The notes: generated by a model not told the origin, from the letters alone. A DNA stretch of 64,000 nucleotides from Enterococcus florum (GCF_004309355.1 NZ_BJCC01000009.1:62001-126000); one strand, 5' to 3'. Shown: positions 24,926 to 33,491, counted from the stretch's first letter. Made by a program: numbers and translations.

Positions 24926-25635
24926 GCAGTTTCCTCCATCTTTTCTAAGTAATACTCCTCTAGTGTGACGAAATTCTTTTCCTGTTGAATTATTTTCAGC
25001 GGTCGCTGTTCGAGTACTTTTCCTTTTCTCAGAAATAAAAGTTCATCGCAAAGCTGTTCGGCCTCTTCCATGTAGTGTGAAGTTAGAAAAATCGTCAGGC
25101 CCGACTTTTTCAATTCTCTTAAAATGGCCCAAACCTCTCGTCTAGCTTCCGTATCCAATCCTGTCGTTAGTTCATCTAAAAAAACGATTTCCGGATTGGG
25201 AAGCAGTGCTAAGATCAAGGACAAACGTTGTTTTTGCCCTCCAGATAAGCTGTTGACCCGCTGTTTTTTGATCGCGGACAAGTTGAAACGATCCAGCAAC
25301 TCGTTGTAATCCAAAGGGGCTTGATACAAGGCCGTCATTTCTTGGCAAATCTCATAAACATTGATATTGGGTTGATAGTGAGAAGCTTGAAGCTGGACTC
25401 CGATCCGCTCAAATAATCGCTGCCGGTTTTTCCGAACAGATTCCCCAAAGAGCAGTGCTTCCCCGCTGTCTGCTTGTTGTAAGCCCAGTATGCATTCGAT
25501 CAGTGTCGTTTTTCCAGCCCCGTTCGGTCCAAGTAACCCAAACACGGTCCCTTTCTTTACTTCCAAGCTTACATTTTGCAGGACTTGCTGATCTCCAAAA
25601 CGTTTATTCAACTGTTTCACTGTAATCATACTCAT
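24922..25635 (-). CDS. ABC transporter ATP-binding protein (drug exporter)
   Basis: A 237-residue ATPase with Walker A GPNGAGKTT (about residue 36), Q-loop GVQLQ, signature LSGGQKQRLS, Walker B PEIVFLDELTTGLD and H-loop TSHYMEE. It is the first gene of the exporter-merR operon. The start at 25635 has GGAGGAG 5-6 bases upstream. The substrate is unknown; the GyrI-type regulator suggests a hydrophobic drug-like compound. Confidence 0.92.
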   Translation of the reverse strand: MSMITVKQLNKRFGDQQVLQNVSLEVKKGTVFGLLGPNGAGKTTLIECILGLQQADSGEALLFGESVRKNRQRLFERIGVQLQASHYQPNINVYEICQEMTALYQAPLDYNELLDRFNLSAIKKQRVNSLSGGQKQRLSLILALLPNPEIVFLDELTTGLDTEARREVWAILRELKKSGLTIFLTSHYMEEAEQLCDELLFLRKGKVLEQRPLKIIQQEKNFVTLEEYYLEKMEETA

Positions 25636-25659
25636 TGATTCTCCTCCCTTACGATACCA

Positions 25660-25690
25660 AGAATAGAGCCTGCTGTTAGGGGAGAGTCAA
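25660..25690 (-). promoter_or_regulatory. MerR-type promoter of the ABC exporter operon
   Basis: On the minus strand, TTGACT (complement of 25685-25690) and TATTCT (complement of 25660-25665) are 19 bp apart. The spacer begins CTCCCCTA, similar to the first MerR promoter in this window (TTCCCCTA) and to BmrR-type sites. Confidence 0.75.
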
Positions 25691-25691
25691 C

Positions 25692-25720
25692 AAAAAAATA
25701 CCTCCAATTTTGAAGGTATT
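25692..25720 (-). terminator. Terminator of the DUF389 gene
   Basis: On the minus strand AATACCT pairs with AGGTATT (25714-25720 and 25697-25703), followed by a T7 run. Confidence 0.8.
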
Positions 25721-25727
25721 GATTTGA

Positions 25728-26717
25728 TTATTCCAATCCTAAAAATTTAGAGGTTCCTTTGTTTTGCTGATTCAAGATCTTTGCCAACTCCGCGGCATCA
25801 ATCGAACCATCTTCGTTTGACCGCACGGTAATACGTAACTCAAAATTGTTCAAATGATAATCAGTCAATTGATTTTCCAATTGCTGGACTTGATTGTCGT
25901 GAAGGGGTGTTCCTACTACGGTAAGCTGGATGGTGCGTTGGTTTCGTTCGATCTCTTGAGACAAAATGTAATAATCTGCCAACGCATGTTCGGCAAATTG
26001 CTTTGCTCGATATTCGGTCACAGTTGACTGAACGGTTGAAAAAACGAGTGTCCCAGCAAGCACAACGGAGAGCAGAAAAATTGCCAGTAATTTTTTCTTT
26101 CGCGTCCCTTTTTCATAGTGCAAGAAATAAATGATCAAGGAAACAACTAAAAAGATTAGAAAGACGTTGATAAAAAAGAGTTTTGCAGCTTCTGCAGCAA
26201 TCGAAAAATCACCGCCTGCAAGACCATAACCAGTGACACACAAAGGCAGAATCAAGGAGGTTCCGATTGAGACTCCGATGATCACGTTGTTGTCCTTGCC
26301 GCGGATAGTAGCAAAGGTAAGCGCCCCTCCTGCAATACTTGCTACCAAAATATCCCAGATCGTTGCAGAAGTACGGGAAGTGATTTCGGGAGTGGGCTCC
26401 TTAATCGGTGTCAGCCAAAAGAATAAGAAAGAAACACTTAAAATGATCGCAAATTGAATGAAAAAGATCCCGATTCCCTTTCTGACCATTTTTGAAAGGG
26501 ACAACCCCAGACCAACACCAATTCCGCTGATACCTGACATCAATGGAGAAATCAGCATAGCCCCAATGATGGTGGTCGTAGAATTATAATTTAACCCGAT
26601 TGAAGCCATCAGCGTCGCAAAAATCAGTACGCCATAAACAAGAATGGTTTGATCCATGTTGCTATAGACCTTGTTGATCAGTGTGTCTTTCGTTAAAAAA
26701 TCCGGTTTAAGATTCAT
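25728..26717 (-). CDS. DUF389-family membrane protein
   Basis: A 329-residue protein with about seven membrane helices in the first 215 residues, including STTTIIGAMLISPLMSGISG, the signature of the TIGR00341/DUF389 family, followed by a soluble tail with a hypothetical regulatory fold. The function of the family is not settled. The start is put at ATG 26717: AAGGAGG lies 9 bases before it but directly abuts the GTG at 26726, which is too close to work. Confidence 0.85.
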   Translation of the reverse strand: MNLKPDFLTKDTLINKVYSNMDQTILVYGVLIFATLMASIGLNYNSTTTIIGAMLISPLMSGISGIGVGLGLSLSKMVRKGIGIFFIQFAIILSVSFLFFWLTPIKEPTPEITSRTSATIWDILVASIAGGALTFATIRGKDNNVIIGVSIGTSLILPLCVTGYGLAGGDFSIAAEAAKLFFINVFLIFLVVSLIIYFLHYEKGTRKKKLLAIFLLSVVLAGTLVFSTVQSTVTEYRAKQFAEHALADYYILSQEIERNQRTIQLTVVGTPLHDNQVQQLENQLTDYHLNNFELRITVRSNEDGSIDAAELAKILNQQNKGTSKFLGLE

Positions 26718-26795
26718 GAGAGCCACCCTCCTTTTTACCTAATTGTAAAAAGAAGGAGAGTGAATCGTCAAAAAATACACTCATACGATAAAAAT

Positions 26796-26824
26796 AAAAA
26801 AACCTGGGAGTAAATCTCCCAGAT
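26796..26824 (-). terminator. telA terminator
   Basis: CTGGGAG and CTCCCAG (26804-26810, 26816-26822) form the stem; on the minus strand T7 follows. It sits right at the telA stop. Confidence 0.85.
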
Positions 26825-26825
26825 T

Positions 26826-28016
26826 TTAGCGTTTGGTCGTTAATTCCATCAGTTTTTGTTTTAATTGGTTTTCCATATGATTGATCTCGATCTCTGCTGC
26901 TTGGCGACGTTCTTTTCCTTCTTTTTGGATCCGAATCGTTTCTTCCAAGGTTTCGACTAGGTCGTTTTGGGTTTGCTGCAAGGTTTCGATGTCGACGATG
27001 CCGCGTTCGTTTTCTTTTGCTGTTTCGATCGTCGAGATCTTCAGCATTTCTGAATTTTTCTTCAATAGATCATTGGTCGTTTCAGAAACTTGCCGCTGTG
27101 CAGTCGCAGCATCCTTTTGACGAAGCAAAGTCAACGCAATCGCCACTTGGTTTTTCCATAATGGAATCGCCGTGTTGATCGAAGCTTGGATTTTTTCTGC
27201 CAATGCCTGATTAGTATTTTGAATCAACCGAATTTGCGGTGCTTGCTGGATCGTAATTTGACGCGCCAATTTCAAGTCGTAAGTCCGTTTGTCCAAACGA
27301 TCCAAGAATTGTGTGTAGTCGTTGACGATCTGCACATCCATTTGGTCTCCGGTTTCTTGGGCCTTTTCACTTGCCGCCGGAATTGTTTCAATGCGCAGTT
27401 CTTCCATTTTAAGCTCGGCTGCAGCAATGTAAATGTTCAAGGCATCGAAATAATCCTTGTTCTTCGTGTACAACTGCTCCAACATTTGGTTGTCACGCAA
27501 TAAACCGTCTTTTTCCGTGTTCAGTTTCATAGCGATTTTGTCGATTTGAGCACCGATTTTTTGGTATTTCGTCGTGATTTCATAAATAGATTGTTTTACT
27601 TTTCCGAAGACTCGCTGGAAAAGATTTCCTTCACCGACACGCAACTCGTCCGGGTTGGCTTCTTGCAGACGATACATCAATTGATTCAATGAATCGCCGA
27701 TCGGTCCGATATCTTGAGCGGACACTGTATTCAGCATAGATTGAGAAAATTCGCTCAATTTTGTTTGTGCGGTAGCACCATAGGTGATCACCGCCTGTGA
27801 ATCATTCACATCAATTTTTTTTGCGAGCTCTCTTGCTTGTGCTTGGCGTTCTTCTGGCAATTTATCAACAAGACGATCGGCTTGCTCTTGCTCCTGCAAG
27901 CTAGAGAGCTCTTGTTGTTGGACAGGAGTCAGGCTGTCTGTGCCGAAGGGATTGCTTAATAGATCATCCAACGTATCATTGACTGAACTGACTGCAGTTT
28001 TCTTTTCAGGTTCCAT
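26826..28016 (-). CDS. telA: TelA-family (toxic anion resistance) protein
   Basis: A 396-residue, largely helical cytoplasmic protein of the TelA/KlaA family, historically linked to tellurite resistance and in Firmicutes to envelope stress and antimicrobial tolerance (YaaN). Conserved stretches include [16 protein letters not shown] and [19 protein letters not shown]. The start at 28016 has GGAGG upstream; the upstream frame to 28073 has none. It follows xpaC, the usual pairing. Confidence 0.88.
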   Translation of the reverse strand: MEPEKKTAVSSVNDTLDDLLSNPFGTDSLTPVQQQELSSLQEQEQADRLVDKLPEERQAQARELAKKIDVNDSQAVITYGATAQTKLSEFSQSMLNTVSAQDIGPIGDSLNQLMYRLQEANPDELRVGEGNLFQRVFGKVKQSIYEITTKYQKIGAQIDKIAMKLNTEKDGLLRDNQMLEQLYTKNKDYFDALNIYIAAAELKMEELRIETIPAASEKAQETGDQMDVQIVNDYTQFLDRLDKRTYDLKLARQITIQQAPQIRLIQNTNQALAEKIQASINTAIPLWKNQVAIALTLLRQKDAATAQRQVSETTNDLLKKNSEMLKISTIETAKENERGIVDIETLQQTQNDLVETLEETIRIQKEGKERRQAAEIEINHMENQLKQKLMELTTKR

Positions 28017-28100
28017 CACTGTTCCTCCTAATTCATCTCTAGGGTATTGATTGTTTCGCGAACCGCTCAGCACAGGAAAGGCGATCGGTGCTGATTCAAA

Positions 28101-28122
28101 AAAATCTAGCTAAGCTAGATTT
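28101..28122 (-). terminator. Terminator at the end of xpaC
   Basis: A 9-bp stem AAATCTAGC / GCTAGATTT with a 3-base loop. On the minus strand TTTT follows. It overlaps the xpaC stop codon and may reduce transcription into telA. Confidence 0.7.
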
Positions 28123-28786
28123 CTTGTTCGCTAAATTGTTCTGCCAGATCAGGATCACTGTCTAAGTTTCGACGGGCGATGGAAAGTTCGACATCCATCT
28201 CTTCCAAGTCATTCGAAACAAATTGTTGATAGTCCTTTACAATCAAGGCTGCCATTTGATCAATGATCTGTGCACTTTCCTCCAGTTTACCATAAACTTC
28301 CTTCGACTTGACCTCGTGATTGTTGATTTCCACATAATTATTTGTTAAGTCGACAATATTTGGCAAGTGGGTGTATAAGAATTGACTCGCTTCAGGTAAA
28401 CGGGTCGGTTCTTTCACCAATTCTTTAAACAAAGCTTTCGCAGCTTTTAATGTGTCGTGGCGCAAATCGATTGCTTTGAGCTTGGCGTTTTGCTTCATGT
28501 TGGTTTGTAGCTGTGTAATCTGTTTTTTCGAGATATTCATAGTTTCGCGGAAGAGTTCGATCTCGCTTTCGCTCATTCCCAAACCAGTATAGTACTCTTC
28601 CTTCTCCTTTGTTAGAGCAGGCATGACGTCCTTTCGTGGTGTACGAGGACGGCCTTTGATTCCTTGGTATATAAGTCGAACCCCAAGTGCAAGGAGCAAG
28701 AAAACAAGATAGTCACCAAAATCTCCTTCAAAAAAGCAGATGATCCCAATCAGCACCATCACTACTGGGAATATTTTTCTTCGCAT
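28115..28786 (-). CDS. xpaC: XpaC-family protein (5-bromo-4-chloroindolyl phosphate hydrolysis)
   Basis: A 223-residue protein with two N-terminal membrane helices (residues 5-42) and a helical cytoplasmic domain (YYTGLGMSESEIELFRETMN). The xpaC-telA pair is conserved in Firmicutes. The family name comes from an indicator-dye phenotype and says little about function. About 100 bases and a hairpin separate it from telA. Confidence 0.85.
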   Translation of the reverse strand: MRRKIFPVVMVLIGIICFFEGDFGDYLVFLLLALGVRLIYQGIKGRPRTPRKDVMPALTKEKEEYYTGLGMSESEIELFRETMNISKKQITQLQTNMKQNAKLKAIDLRHDTLKAAKALFKELVKEPTRLPEASQFLYTHLPNIVDLTNNYVEINNHEVKSKEVYGKLEESAQIIDQMAALIVKDYQQFVSNDLEEMDVELSIARRNLDSDPDLAEQFSEQEI

Positions 28787-28946
28787 GTTGATCCTCCTAA
28801 TCTAGTAAGTAAAGCGGGTTTATTTTAATGCATTATTTATTCACGTATTACCTTACACGCTCATAATAGCATGAAATTCTATAGTTTTAGTATCGGACTA
28901 AAGATGGATTTTTCAGATTTAGAAAAAACATAATAATTTTCTATGA

Positions 28947-28986
28947 TACAATAGGTCCTGAGTCCGTTGAAGTTATTCGGTCAACG
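28947..28986 (+). promoter_or_regulatory. Extended -10 and inverted repeat before the nudix-macP-mtnN genes
   Basis: TACAAT (28947-28952), preceded by TGA, is a plausible extended -10. Twelve bases later an inverted repeat CGTTGA / TCAACG (28965-28970, 28981-28986) lies in the leader and could be an operator or a leader hairpin. Confidence 0.45.
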
Positions 28987-29015
28987 CGTTATCATCAAAA
29001 ATAAAGGGTGAGAAG

Positions 29016-29594
29016 ATGCTGGAATATCGTGATTTTGAAGAAAAAACAATCAAGCGAACAGAAATTTTCAAAGGAAAAATCATCGACGTTTATCTTGATG
29101 ATGTTGCTTTGCCGATGGGCGGCACAGCCAAAAGAGAATTAGTTTTACATAATGGGGGCGTAGGAATTATTCCAATCACAAAAGAGAACAAACTTGTGAT
29201 GGTCAAACAATTCCGCAAGCCTTTAGAAAAAGTTGTATTAGAGATCCCTGCAGGAAAAATTGATCCTGGCGAGGGCAAGGAGCCTATCAAAACAGCGGTC
29301 AGAGAATTAGAAGAAGAAACGGGATACCATGCCGAGACCTTGACATACGTCAACGAAATGTATTTATCACCAGGTTTCTCCAATGAAAAACTTTACATTT
29401 ATGCAGCTGCTGATTTAGAAAAAGTGGAACACCCACTTCCTCAGGATGAGGATGAAGTGTTGGAATTGTATGAATTGACATTAGCAGAAGCAAAACAAGC
29501 CATCCTAGACGGTCTAATTTGTGATGCAAAAACGATTTTTGCTGTACAATATTGGGAACTGATGCAAGCAAAACAAGGAGAGGATCATACATGA
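29016..29594 (+). CDS. nudF: Nudix hydrolase, ADP-ribose pyrophosphatase type
   Basis: A 192-residue protein with the full Nudix box GKIDPGEGKEPIKTAVRE followed by LEEETGY (about residues 85-110), and the N-terminal beta domain of ADP-ribose pyrophosphatases (RELVLHNGGVGIIPIT). It hydrolyses ADP-ribose to AMP and ribose-5-phosphate. Its stop overlaps the macP start. The order nudix-macP-mtnN is also seen in streptococci. Confidence 0.88.
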   Translation: MLEYRDFEEKTIKRTEIFKGKIIDVYLDDVALPMGGTAKRELVLHNGGVGIIPITKENKLVMVKQFRKPLEKVVLEIPAGKIDPGEGKEPIKTAVRELEEETGYHAETLTYVNEMYLSPGFSNEKLYIYAAADLEKVEHPLPQDEDEVLELYELTLAEAKQAILDGLICDAKTIFAVQYWELMQAKQGEDHT

Positions 29595-29875
29595 GTCGAT
29601 CGCCGCTTGTGACAAGAAGCGAATTAAGAAGGCGAAAAGAAGAGCAGGAGCGAGAGGCACAGCAGCGGAAATTGGATGCTGACAAGGCCTATGCGCAACG
29701 CCAAAAAGAAATCAGCAACGTGTACCGCAAAGAACTGAAAAAGAGCAAACCCATCAGCAAGACACGCAGCGGAGAAAAAGAACGCCAAAGAGAACGCAAC
29801 ACCTTCCTGAACAAAGCGATTTTGATTGTAGGGATATTGTTAGTGATCGTCATGCTGGCGGTTTTCTTCCTATAA
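29591..29875 (+). CDS. macP: MacP-like cell wall synthase accessory protein
   Basis: A 94-residue protein: an N-terminal basic, helical region (MSRSPLVTRSELRRRKEEQE) and one C-terminal membrane helix (ILIVGILLVIVMLAVFFL). In Streptococcus pneumoniae MacP is a phosphoprotein that activates the bifunctional penicillin-binding protein PBP2a, and its gene sits between a nudix gene and mtnN, as here. The ATG at 29591 overlaps the nudix stop as ATGA with AAGGAG upstream. Function is by homology and synteny. Confidence 0.8.
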   Translation: MSRSPLVTRSELRRRKEEQEREAQQRKLDADKAYAQRQKEISNVYRKELKKSKPISKTRSGEKERQRERNTFLNKAILIVGILLVIVMLAVFFL

Positions 29876-29947
29876 GCATACTGGTACCTCGCCTTTTTAG
29901 CAGGTATAATCAAGAAGAAAAATCAAGAAAACAAGGAGCAAACAATC

Positions 29948-30643
29948 ATGAAAATTGGGATTATCGGTGCCATGGACCAGGAAATAAAAATGCTGCGAGA
30001 ACAGCTGGAAGCCCCGCTTTCTTGGGAACGAGCAGGCGCTTTGTTTATTTCCGGTTCGATGGGAAGACATGAAGTCATCGTTGTGCGTTCTGGGATCGGC
30101 AAAGTAGCAGCATCGTTGACCACCAGCTTATTGATCCAGCAATATGGAGTAAATATGGTGATCAATACAGGTTCTGCCGGCGGTATTGGCGACGGTCTTC
30201 ATGTTGGGGATGTCGTCATTTCAGAGAAGTTGGCTTATTTTGATGTGGATGCTACCGGATTTGGCTATCACCCAGGTCAGCTTCCAGGAGGAATGCCACT
30301 GTATTTTGAAGCAAGCCGTTATTTGGTAGATACGATGGCCAAAGCTGCCGAACGTACGGATCAGCCGATCAAAAAAGGCCTGATCGTGACAGGGGACAGT
30401 TTTATCGACGATCCAGAAAAAATTCGCAGTATCTTAACTAATTTTCCTGAGGCATTAGCCTGCGAAATGGAGGGAGCTGCGATTGCTCAAACAGCACAGC
30501 AATTTGACATTCCTTTCTTAGTGGTTCGGGCAATCAGCGATACTGCAGATCATCAGGCCACTCAAAGCTTTGACGAGTTTATTGATGATGCGGGCAAGCG
30601 ATCTGCAGAAATGGTGATGGAATTTGTAAAGGTCTTGAAATAG
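29948..30643 (+). CDS. mtnN: 5'-methylthioadenosine/S-adenosylhomocysteine nucleosidase
   Basis: A 231-residue enzyme with family motifs GIIGAMDQEIKML at the start, VVRSGIGKVAAS, NTGSAGGIG, the substrate-binding FEAL-like region ALACEMEGAAIAQ and the catalytic RAISDTADHQA. It recycles methionine metabolites and forms the autoinducer-2 precursor S-ribosylhomocysteine. It is preceded by AAGGAG and belongs to the nudix-macP unit. Confidence 0.95.
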   Translation: MKIGIIGAMDQEIKMLREQLEAPLSWERAGALFISGSMGRHEVIVVRSGIGKVAASLTTSLLIQQYGVNMVINTGSAGGIGDGLHVGDVVISEKLAYFDVDATGFGYHPGQLPGGMPLYFEASRYLVDTMAKAAERTDQPIKKGLIVTGDSFIDDPEKIRSILTNFPEALACEMEGAAIAQTAQQFDIPFLVVRAISDTADHQATQSFDEFIDDAGKRSAEMVMEFVKVLK

Positions 30644-30675
30644 ATCATTTTTTTAAGAGAGGAGATTCAAACGAA

Positions 30676-31221
30676 ATGCGTGCATTGATTTCGATTGATT
30701 ATACCAATGACTTTGTGGCAACTGATGGAAAACTAACAACTGGTGAAGCGGGTCAAGCGATTGAGGAAGCCCTATTCGCAGTGACCACCCAATATTTTCA
30801 ACAAGGCGACTATGTTGTTTTTGCTATTGATGGTCATGATCCCAGCGATCAATTTCATCCTGAGAACCGATTGTTTCCGCCACACAATGTGATCGGTACT
30901 TCAGGCAGGGAATTGTACGGAGCATTAGCAGATTTCTACCGTGAAAATCAGGCTGACAAAACGGTTTATTGGATCGATAAGCGGCATTACTCGGCGTTCA
31001 GCGGAACCGATCTGGATATTCGCTTGCGAGAACGCGGCATCACGGAGCTTTGTTTGACTGGGGTGTGCACAGACATTTGTGTTCTGCATACGGCGGTAGA
31101 TGCATACAATTTAGGGTATCGCTTAGTGATTCCGAAGGCTGCAGTCGCCAGCTTTGATGCTTCTGGTCATGAATGGGCATTGAGACACTTTGAGAATACG
31201 TTAGGTGCCAAAATCATTTAA
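30676..31221 (+). CDS. Isochorismatase/nicotinamidase-family cysteine hydrolase
   Basis: A 181-residue protein with the catalytic triad of the family: aspartate in LISIDYTNDF (D8), lysine in WIDKRHYSAF and cysteine in LTGVCTDICV. The metal ligands DGHDP (as D-x-H in nicotinamidase) are present. It is therefore most like a nicotinamidase (PncA) that makes nicotinic acid for NAD salvage, though other amidase activities exist in the family. It is last in the mtnN unit, 32 bases downstream, with AGAGGAG before the ATG. Confidence 0.82.
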   Translation: MRALISIDYTNDFVATDGKLTTGEAGQAIEEALFAVTTQYFQQGDYVVFAIDGHDPSDQFHPENRLFPPHNVIGTSGRELYGALADFYRENQADKTVYWIDKRHYSAFSGTDLDIRLRERGITELCLTGVCTDICVLHTAVDAYNLGYRLVIPKAAVASFDASGHEWALRHFENTLGAKII

Positions 31222-31232
31222 GCACAGCGGAG

Positions 31233-31262
31233 GGGAGTACGAGAAGTACTTCTCTTTTTTTA
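31233..31262 (+). terminator. Probable terminator
   Basis: A GAGTAC/GTACT and overlapping GAGAAGTACTTCTC palindrome precede a T7 run. Confidence 0.6.
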
Positions 31263-31330
31263 CCGCATGCGCCATTTTGTAGACCGGAAAGGCAAAATGA
31301 CTATCAAAGAGAAAATAAATCCCTTATGAT
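31262..31330 (+). promoter_or_regulatory. Possible LytTR promoter region
   Basis: ACCG occurs at 31262 and again at 31283, 21 bp apart, and a -10 TATGAT lies at 31325-31330 with no good -35. An inverted repeat CATTTTG / CAAAATG (31273-31279, 31293-31299) is also present. Autoregulation by the next gene is an inference. Confidence 0.4.
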
Positions 31331-31349
31331 AACTGTGTGGAGGTGGAAA

Positions 31350-31799
31350 ATGAAGGGATTGAAAATAGTAACAGAAATTGCGGAAAAATGGGTGGAACCT
31401 GAAATTTGGATTCGGGCCTCTGAACAGCAAACCATTGATGCAGTGGTAGCAAAATTGGATACGGCACAACAATCAGAGAAACTGATTGTTAAAATAAAGG
31501 ACGAGATTCTCTTATTGAAAAAGGACGAGATCGTTTATGCGGAGGTTTTCAATAAGATGCTGACACTTCACACGACAACTCATACGCATACCTTTCGCCA
31601 ATCCTTAACTTCGCTGAAGGAAGAATTGTCAGCAGATCAATTTTTACAGATTTCAAAATCGGCGATGGTCAACATCAGAAAAATCAGTAAACTGGAGATC
31701 GCCTTTTCTGGGAACTTGTATGCACATTTGTCAAACGGAATGAAAGTGGTCGTATCCAGACGATTTGTTGAGGAATTAAAAAAGAGATTGAGCATTTAG
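31350..31799 (+). CDS. Stand-alone LytTR DNA-binding regulator
   Basis: A 149-residue protein without a receiver domain. The first about 45 residues form a small N-terminal module; the LytTR domain follows (LLKKDEIVYAEVFNKMLTLH, FLQISKSAMVNIRKI, VVVSRRFVEELKKRL). With the next gene, a DUF3021 membrane protein, this is a LytTR regulatory system (HdrRM/BrsRM type in Streptococcus mutans), in which the membrane protein holds the regulator inactive. The ATG at 31350 is preceded by GGAGGTGG; the longer frame lacks a site. Confidence 0.85.
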   Translation: MKGLKIVTEIAEKWVEPEIWIRASEQQTIDAVVAKLDTAQQSEKLIVKIKDEILLLKKDEIVYAEVFNKMLTLHTTTHTHTFRQSLTSLKEELSADQFLQISKSAMVNIRKISKLEIAFSGNLYAHLSNGMKVVVSRRFVEELKKRLSI

Positions 31800-31810
31800 G
31801 AGGAATAAAA

Positions 31811-32188
31811 ATGGGCAAAGCTGGAAAAACAATCATCCAATCCATTGGGATCGGTTGTGGGATATTTACCTTCTTTTCGATGGTGTATGTTAATCAGGAG
31901 ATAAGAACAATGGCATTTAGTTTCATCGGGCTTTCTATCGTGATCGGGCTATTGAGCCTTATCTATGAATATGAAAAAATTCCATTATTGCTGCGAACCA
32001 TGATTCATTTAGGGGGAAGCTTTCTTGCCTTCATGGCGATTGCGGTGATCAATCAGTGGTTTACGCTAAAATTTATTGTAGTGCTGTTTGCTTCTTTATT
32101 CTTTCTTTTGATTTTCTTTGCTATTTGGAGTGGATACTATATAAAATACCGGCGTGATGTCGAACAAATCAATCAAAAGTTAAAATAG
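31811..32188 (+). CDS. DUF3021-family membrane protein, probable inhibitor of the LytTR regulator
   Basis: A 125-residue protein with four membrane helices (TIIQSIGIGCGIFTFFSMVY, MAFSFIGLSIVIGLLSLI, MIHLGGSFLAFMAIAVI, FIVVLFASLFFLLIFFAIW) and a basic C-terminal tail. It starts 11 bases after the LytTR gene with AGGAGGAA. In streptococcal HdrRM and BrsRM systems the partner membrane protein antagonises the regulator. The pairing is visible here; the inhibition is inferred. Confidence 0.8.
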   Translation: MGKAGKTIIQSIGIGCGIFTFFSMVYVNQEIRTMAFSFIGLSIVIGLLSLIYEYEKIPLLLRTMIHLGGSFLAFMAIAVINQWFTLKFIVVLFASLFFLLIFFAIWSGYYIKYRRDVEQINQKLK

Positions 32189-32197
32189 CTGTAACTG

Positions 32198-32231
32198 ACC
32201 ATCCTGTGTTTAACATACATTGGATGGTTTT
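32198..32231 (+). terminator. Terminator of the LytTR-DUF3021 pair
   Basis: ACCATCC (32198-32204) pairs with GGATGGT (32222-32228), followed by TTT. Confidence 0.7.
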
Positions 32232-32304
32232 GTGTGTAATCAGTTGCGAAAATCGCAGCAACAAGCTATAGTAAACGAGAATTTATGAGATGGAGATGGC
32301 GAAA

Positions 32305-32688
32305 ATGTTGGATTATGTAGTGATCGGTCTTTTTGCCTTTTTAGGAGGATCGGCCAGGTACTGGATCGGAGAGCTGATTCCAAAGGTTGGCGGTTTTCCA
32401 CTGGGCACGATGATCGTAAATCTGATCGGTTGTTTTATTTTCAGCTGGATCGTGAAACATATCCTTAGTGATATGGATGTTTCCGGCCGCCTTGTTTTAG
32501 GAATAGGAGTGGGTTTTTGCGGGGCACTGACAACCTTTTCTTCTTTTGCTTTGGATACGATGCAATTAATCCAACATGGCAGGCTGGGGCTTGCTGCTTT
32601 TTATTTGCTGGGATCATTTATTGGAGGAATTGCCATGACCTACTTAGGTGAAGTTATTTATCATCGTGGAGTGAGGGCAGACGGATGA
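32305..32688 (+). CDS. crcB: CrcB/FEX fluoride channel subunit 1
   Basis: A 127-residue protein with four membrane helices and the Fluc pattern: GGSARYWIG, GTMIVNLIGCFIFSW (conserved asparagine) and GFCGALTTFSSFALDT (phenylalanine box). Subunits dimerise in antiparallel fashion to export fluoride. The ATG at 32305 (MLDYVVIGLF) is preferred over 32290 because GGAG lies 9 bases before it. It overlaps the second subunit gene by 4 bases. No fluoride riboswitch was recognised in the leader. Confidence 0.88.
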   Translation: MLDYVVIGLFAFLGGSARYWIGELIPKVGGFPLGTMIVNLIGCFIFSWIVKHILSDMDVSGRLVLGIGVGFCGALTTFSSFALDTMQLIQHGRLGLAAFYLLGSFIGGIAMTYLGEVIYHRGVRADG

Positions 32689-33038
32689 TTAATACGATTT
32701 TAGTTGGCACGGGTGCAGCATTAGGTGCCATGCTGCGTTTTACTTTGAATACTTATTTTGAACCACGGACCAAGCGGCTGCCGAAAGCGACCTTTCTGAT
32801 CAATTTGACCGGCAGCTTTCTTTTAGGCCTTTTTTTCGGGGTGCACCTCTCGCAGAATGTCTATCTATTTTTAGGCACGGGTGTAATGGGAGGATACACA
32901 ACTTTTTCAACGTACAATTTTGAACTTTTTGTGTTGTTTCAAGAAGATCGAGCGATGTTTTATCGGTATTTGGTGGGCACATATGGCTTTGGGCTGCTGT
33001 GCAGTTTTCTGGGCATCCTTGTTGGCACAAGTCTGTAA
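32685..33038 (+). CDS. crcB: CrcB/FEX fluoride channel subunit 2
   Basis: A 117-residue paralog with LVGTGAALGAMLRFTLN, ATFLINLTGSFLLG and GVMGGYTTFSTYNFE. Tandem short crcB genes usually encode a heterodimeric fluoride exporter with opposed topologies. Its start overlaps the stop of the first subunit gene (ATGA), so equal synthesis is likely. Confidence 0.9.
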   Translation: MINTILVGTGAALGAMLRFTLNTYFEPRTKRLPKATFLINLTGSFLLGLFFGVHLSQNVYLFLGTGVMGGYTTFSTYNFELFVLFQEDRAMFYRYLVGTYGFGLLCSFLGILVGTSL

Positions 33039-33180
33039 CTCATTCATGCTGCGATTTCCCGAAAAGTTTAACGAACAAAGAAAATATGGGCCGAGATCGC
33101 CTTGTAAAGTTGGCTGTGGATCATTAAAATGAGAATGACTCTTACCCTTTGTTCATAAAATTAAAGGGAGGCGAAGTAAA

Positions 33181-33357
33181 ATGAAGGGTCGATATGTATC
33201 GTTGTTCCTCATTGGAATCATCGCATTCCTGATTGTGGGACTGCTGCTTGTTCGGATATATGTTCACAAGGATCCGACGTTTGACATTCTTCTTTTCTCA
33301 TGCATTTGCAGTATTTTATTAGGATTTGTCGTGGAGTGGCGCAGCAATCATTCATAA
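33181..33357 (+). CDS. Small two-helix membrane protein (58 aa)
   Basis: An ATG after AAAGGGAGG opens a 58-residue frame with two hydrophobic helices (VSLFLIGIIAFLIVGLLLVR and FDILLFSCICSILLGFVV) joined by a short polar loop (YVHKDPT) and ending in WRSNHS. The good ribosome site and clean two-helix design support coding. No family is recognised. Confidence 0.65.
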   Translation: MKGRYVSLFLIGIIAFLIVGLLLVRIYVHKDPTFDILLFSCICSILLGFVVEWRSNHS

Positions 33358-33411
33358 CGATTTTGCAGGTAAAATAGGATACTAATGCAACAGCAAGATG
33401 AAATAGACAAT

Positions 33412-33488
33412 AAAAAAAGCCTTGATTTCCAAGCAAGTTACTCAATACCGATTGGGTTGAGTAATTGCCTTAGAGATCAAGGTCTTTT
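33412..33488 (-). terminator. Nested-stem terminator of the universal stress gene
   Basis: Outer arms CCTTGAT/ATCAAGG enclose an inner hairpin TTACTCAA/TTGAGTAA. On the minus strand a T7 run follows. Confidence 0.75.
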
Positions 33489-33491
33489 TAG

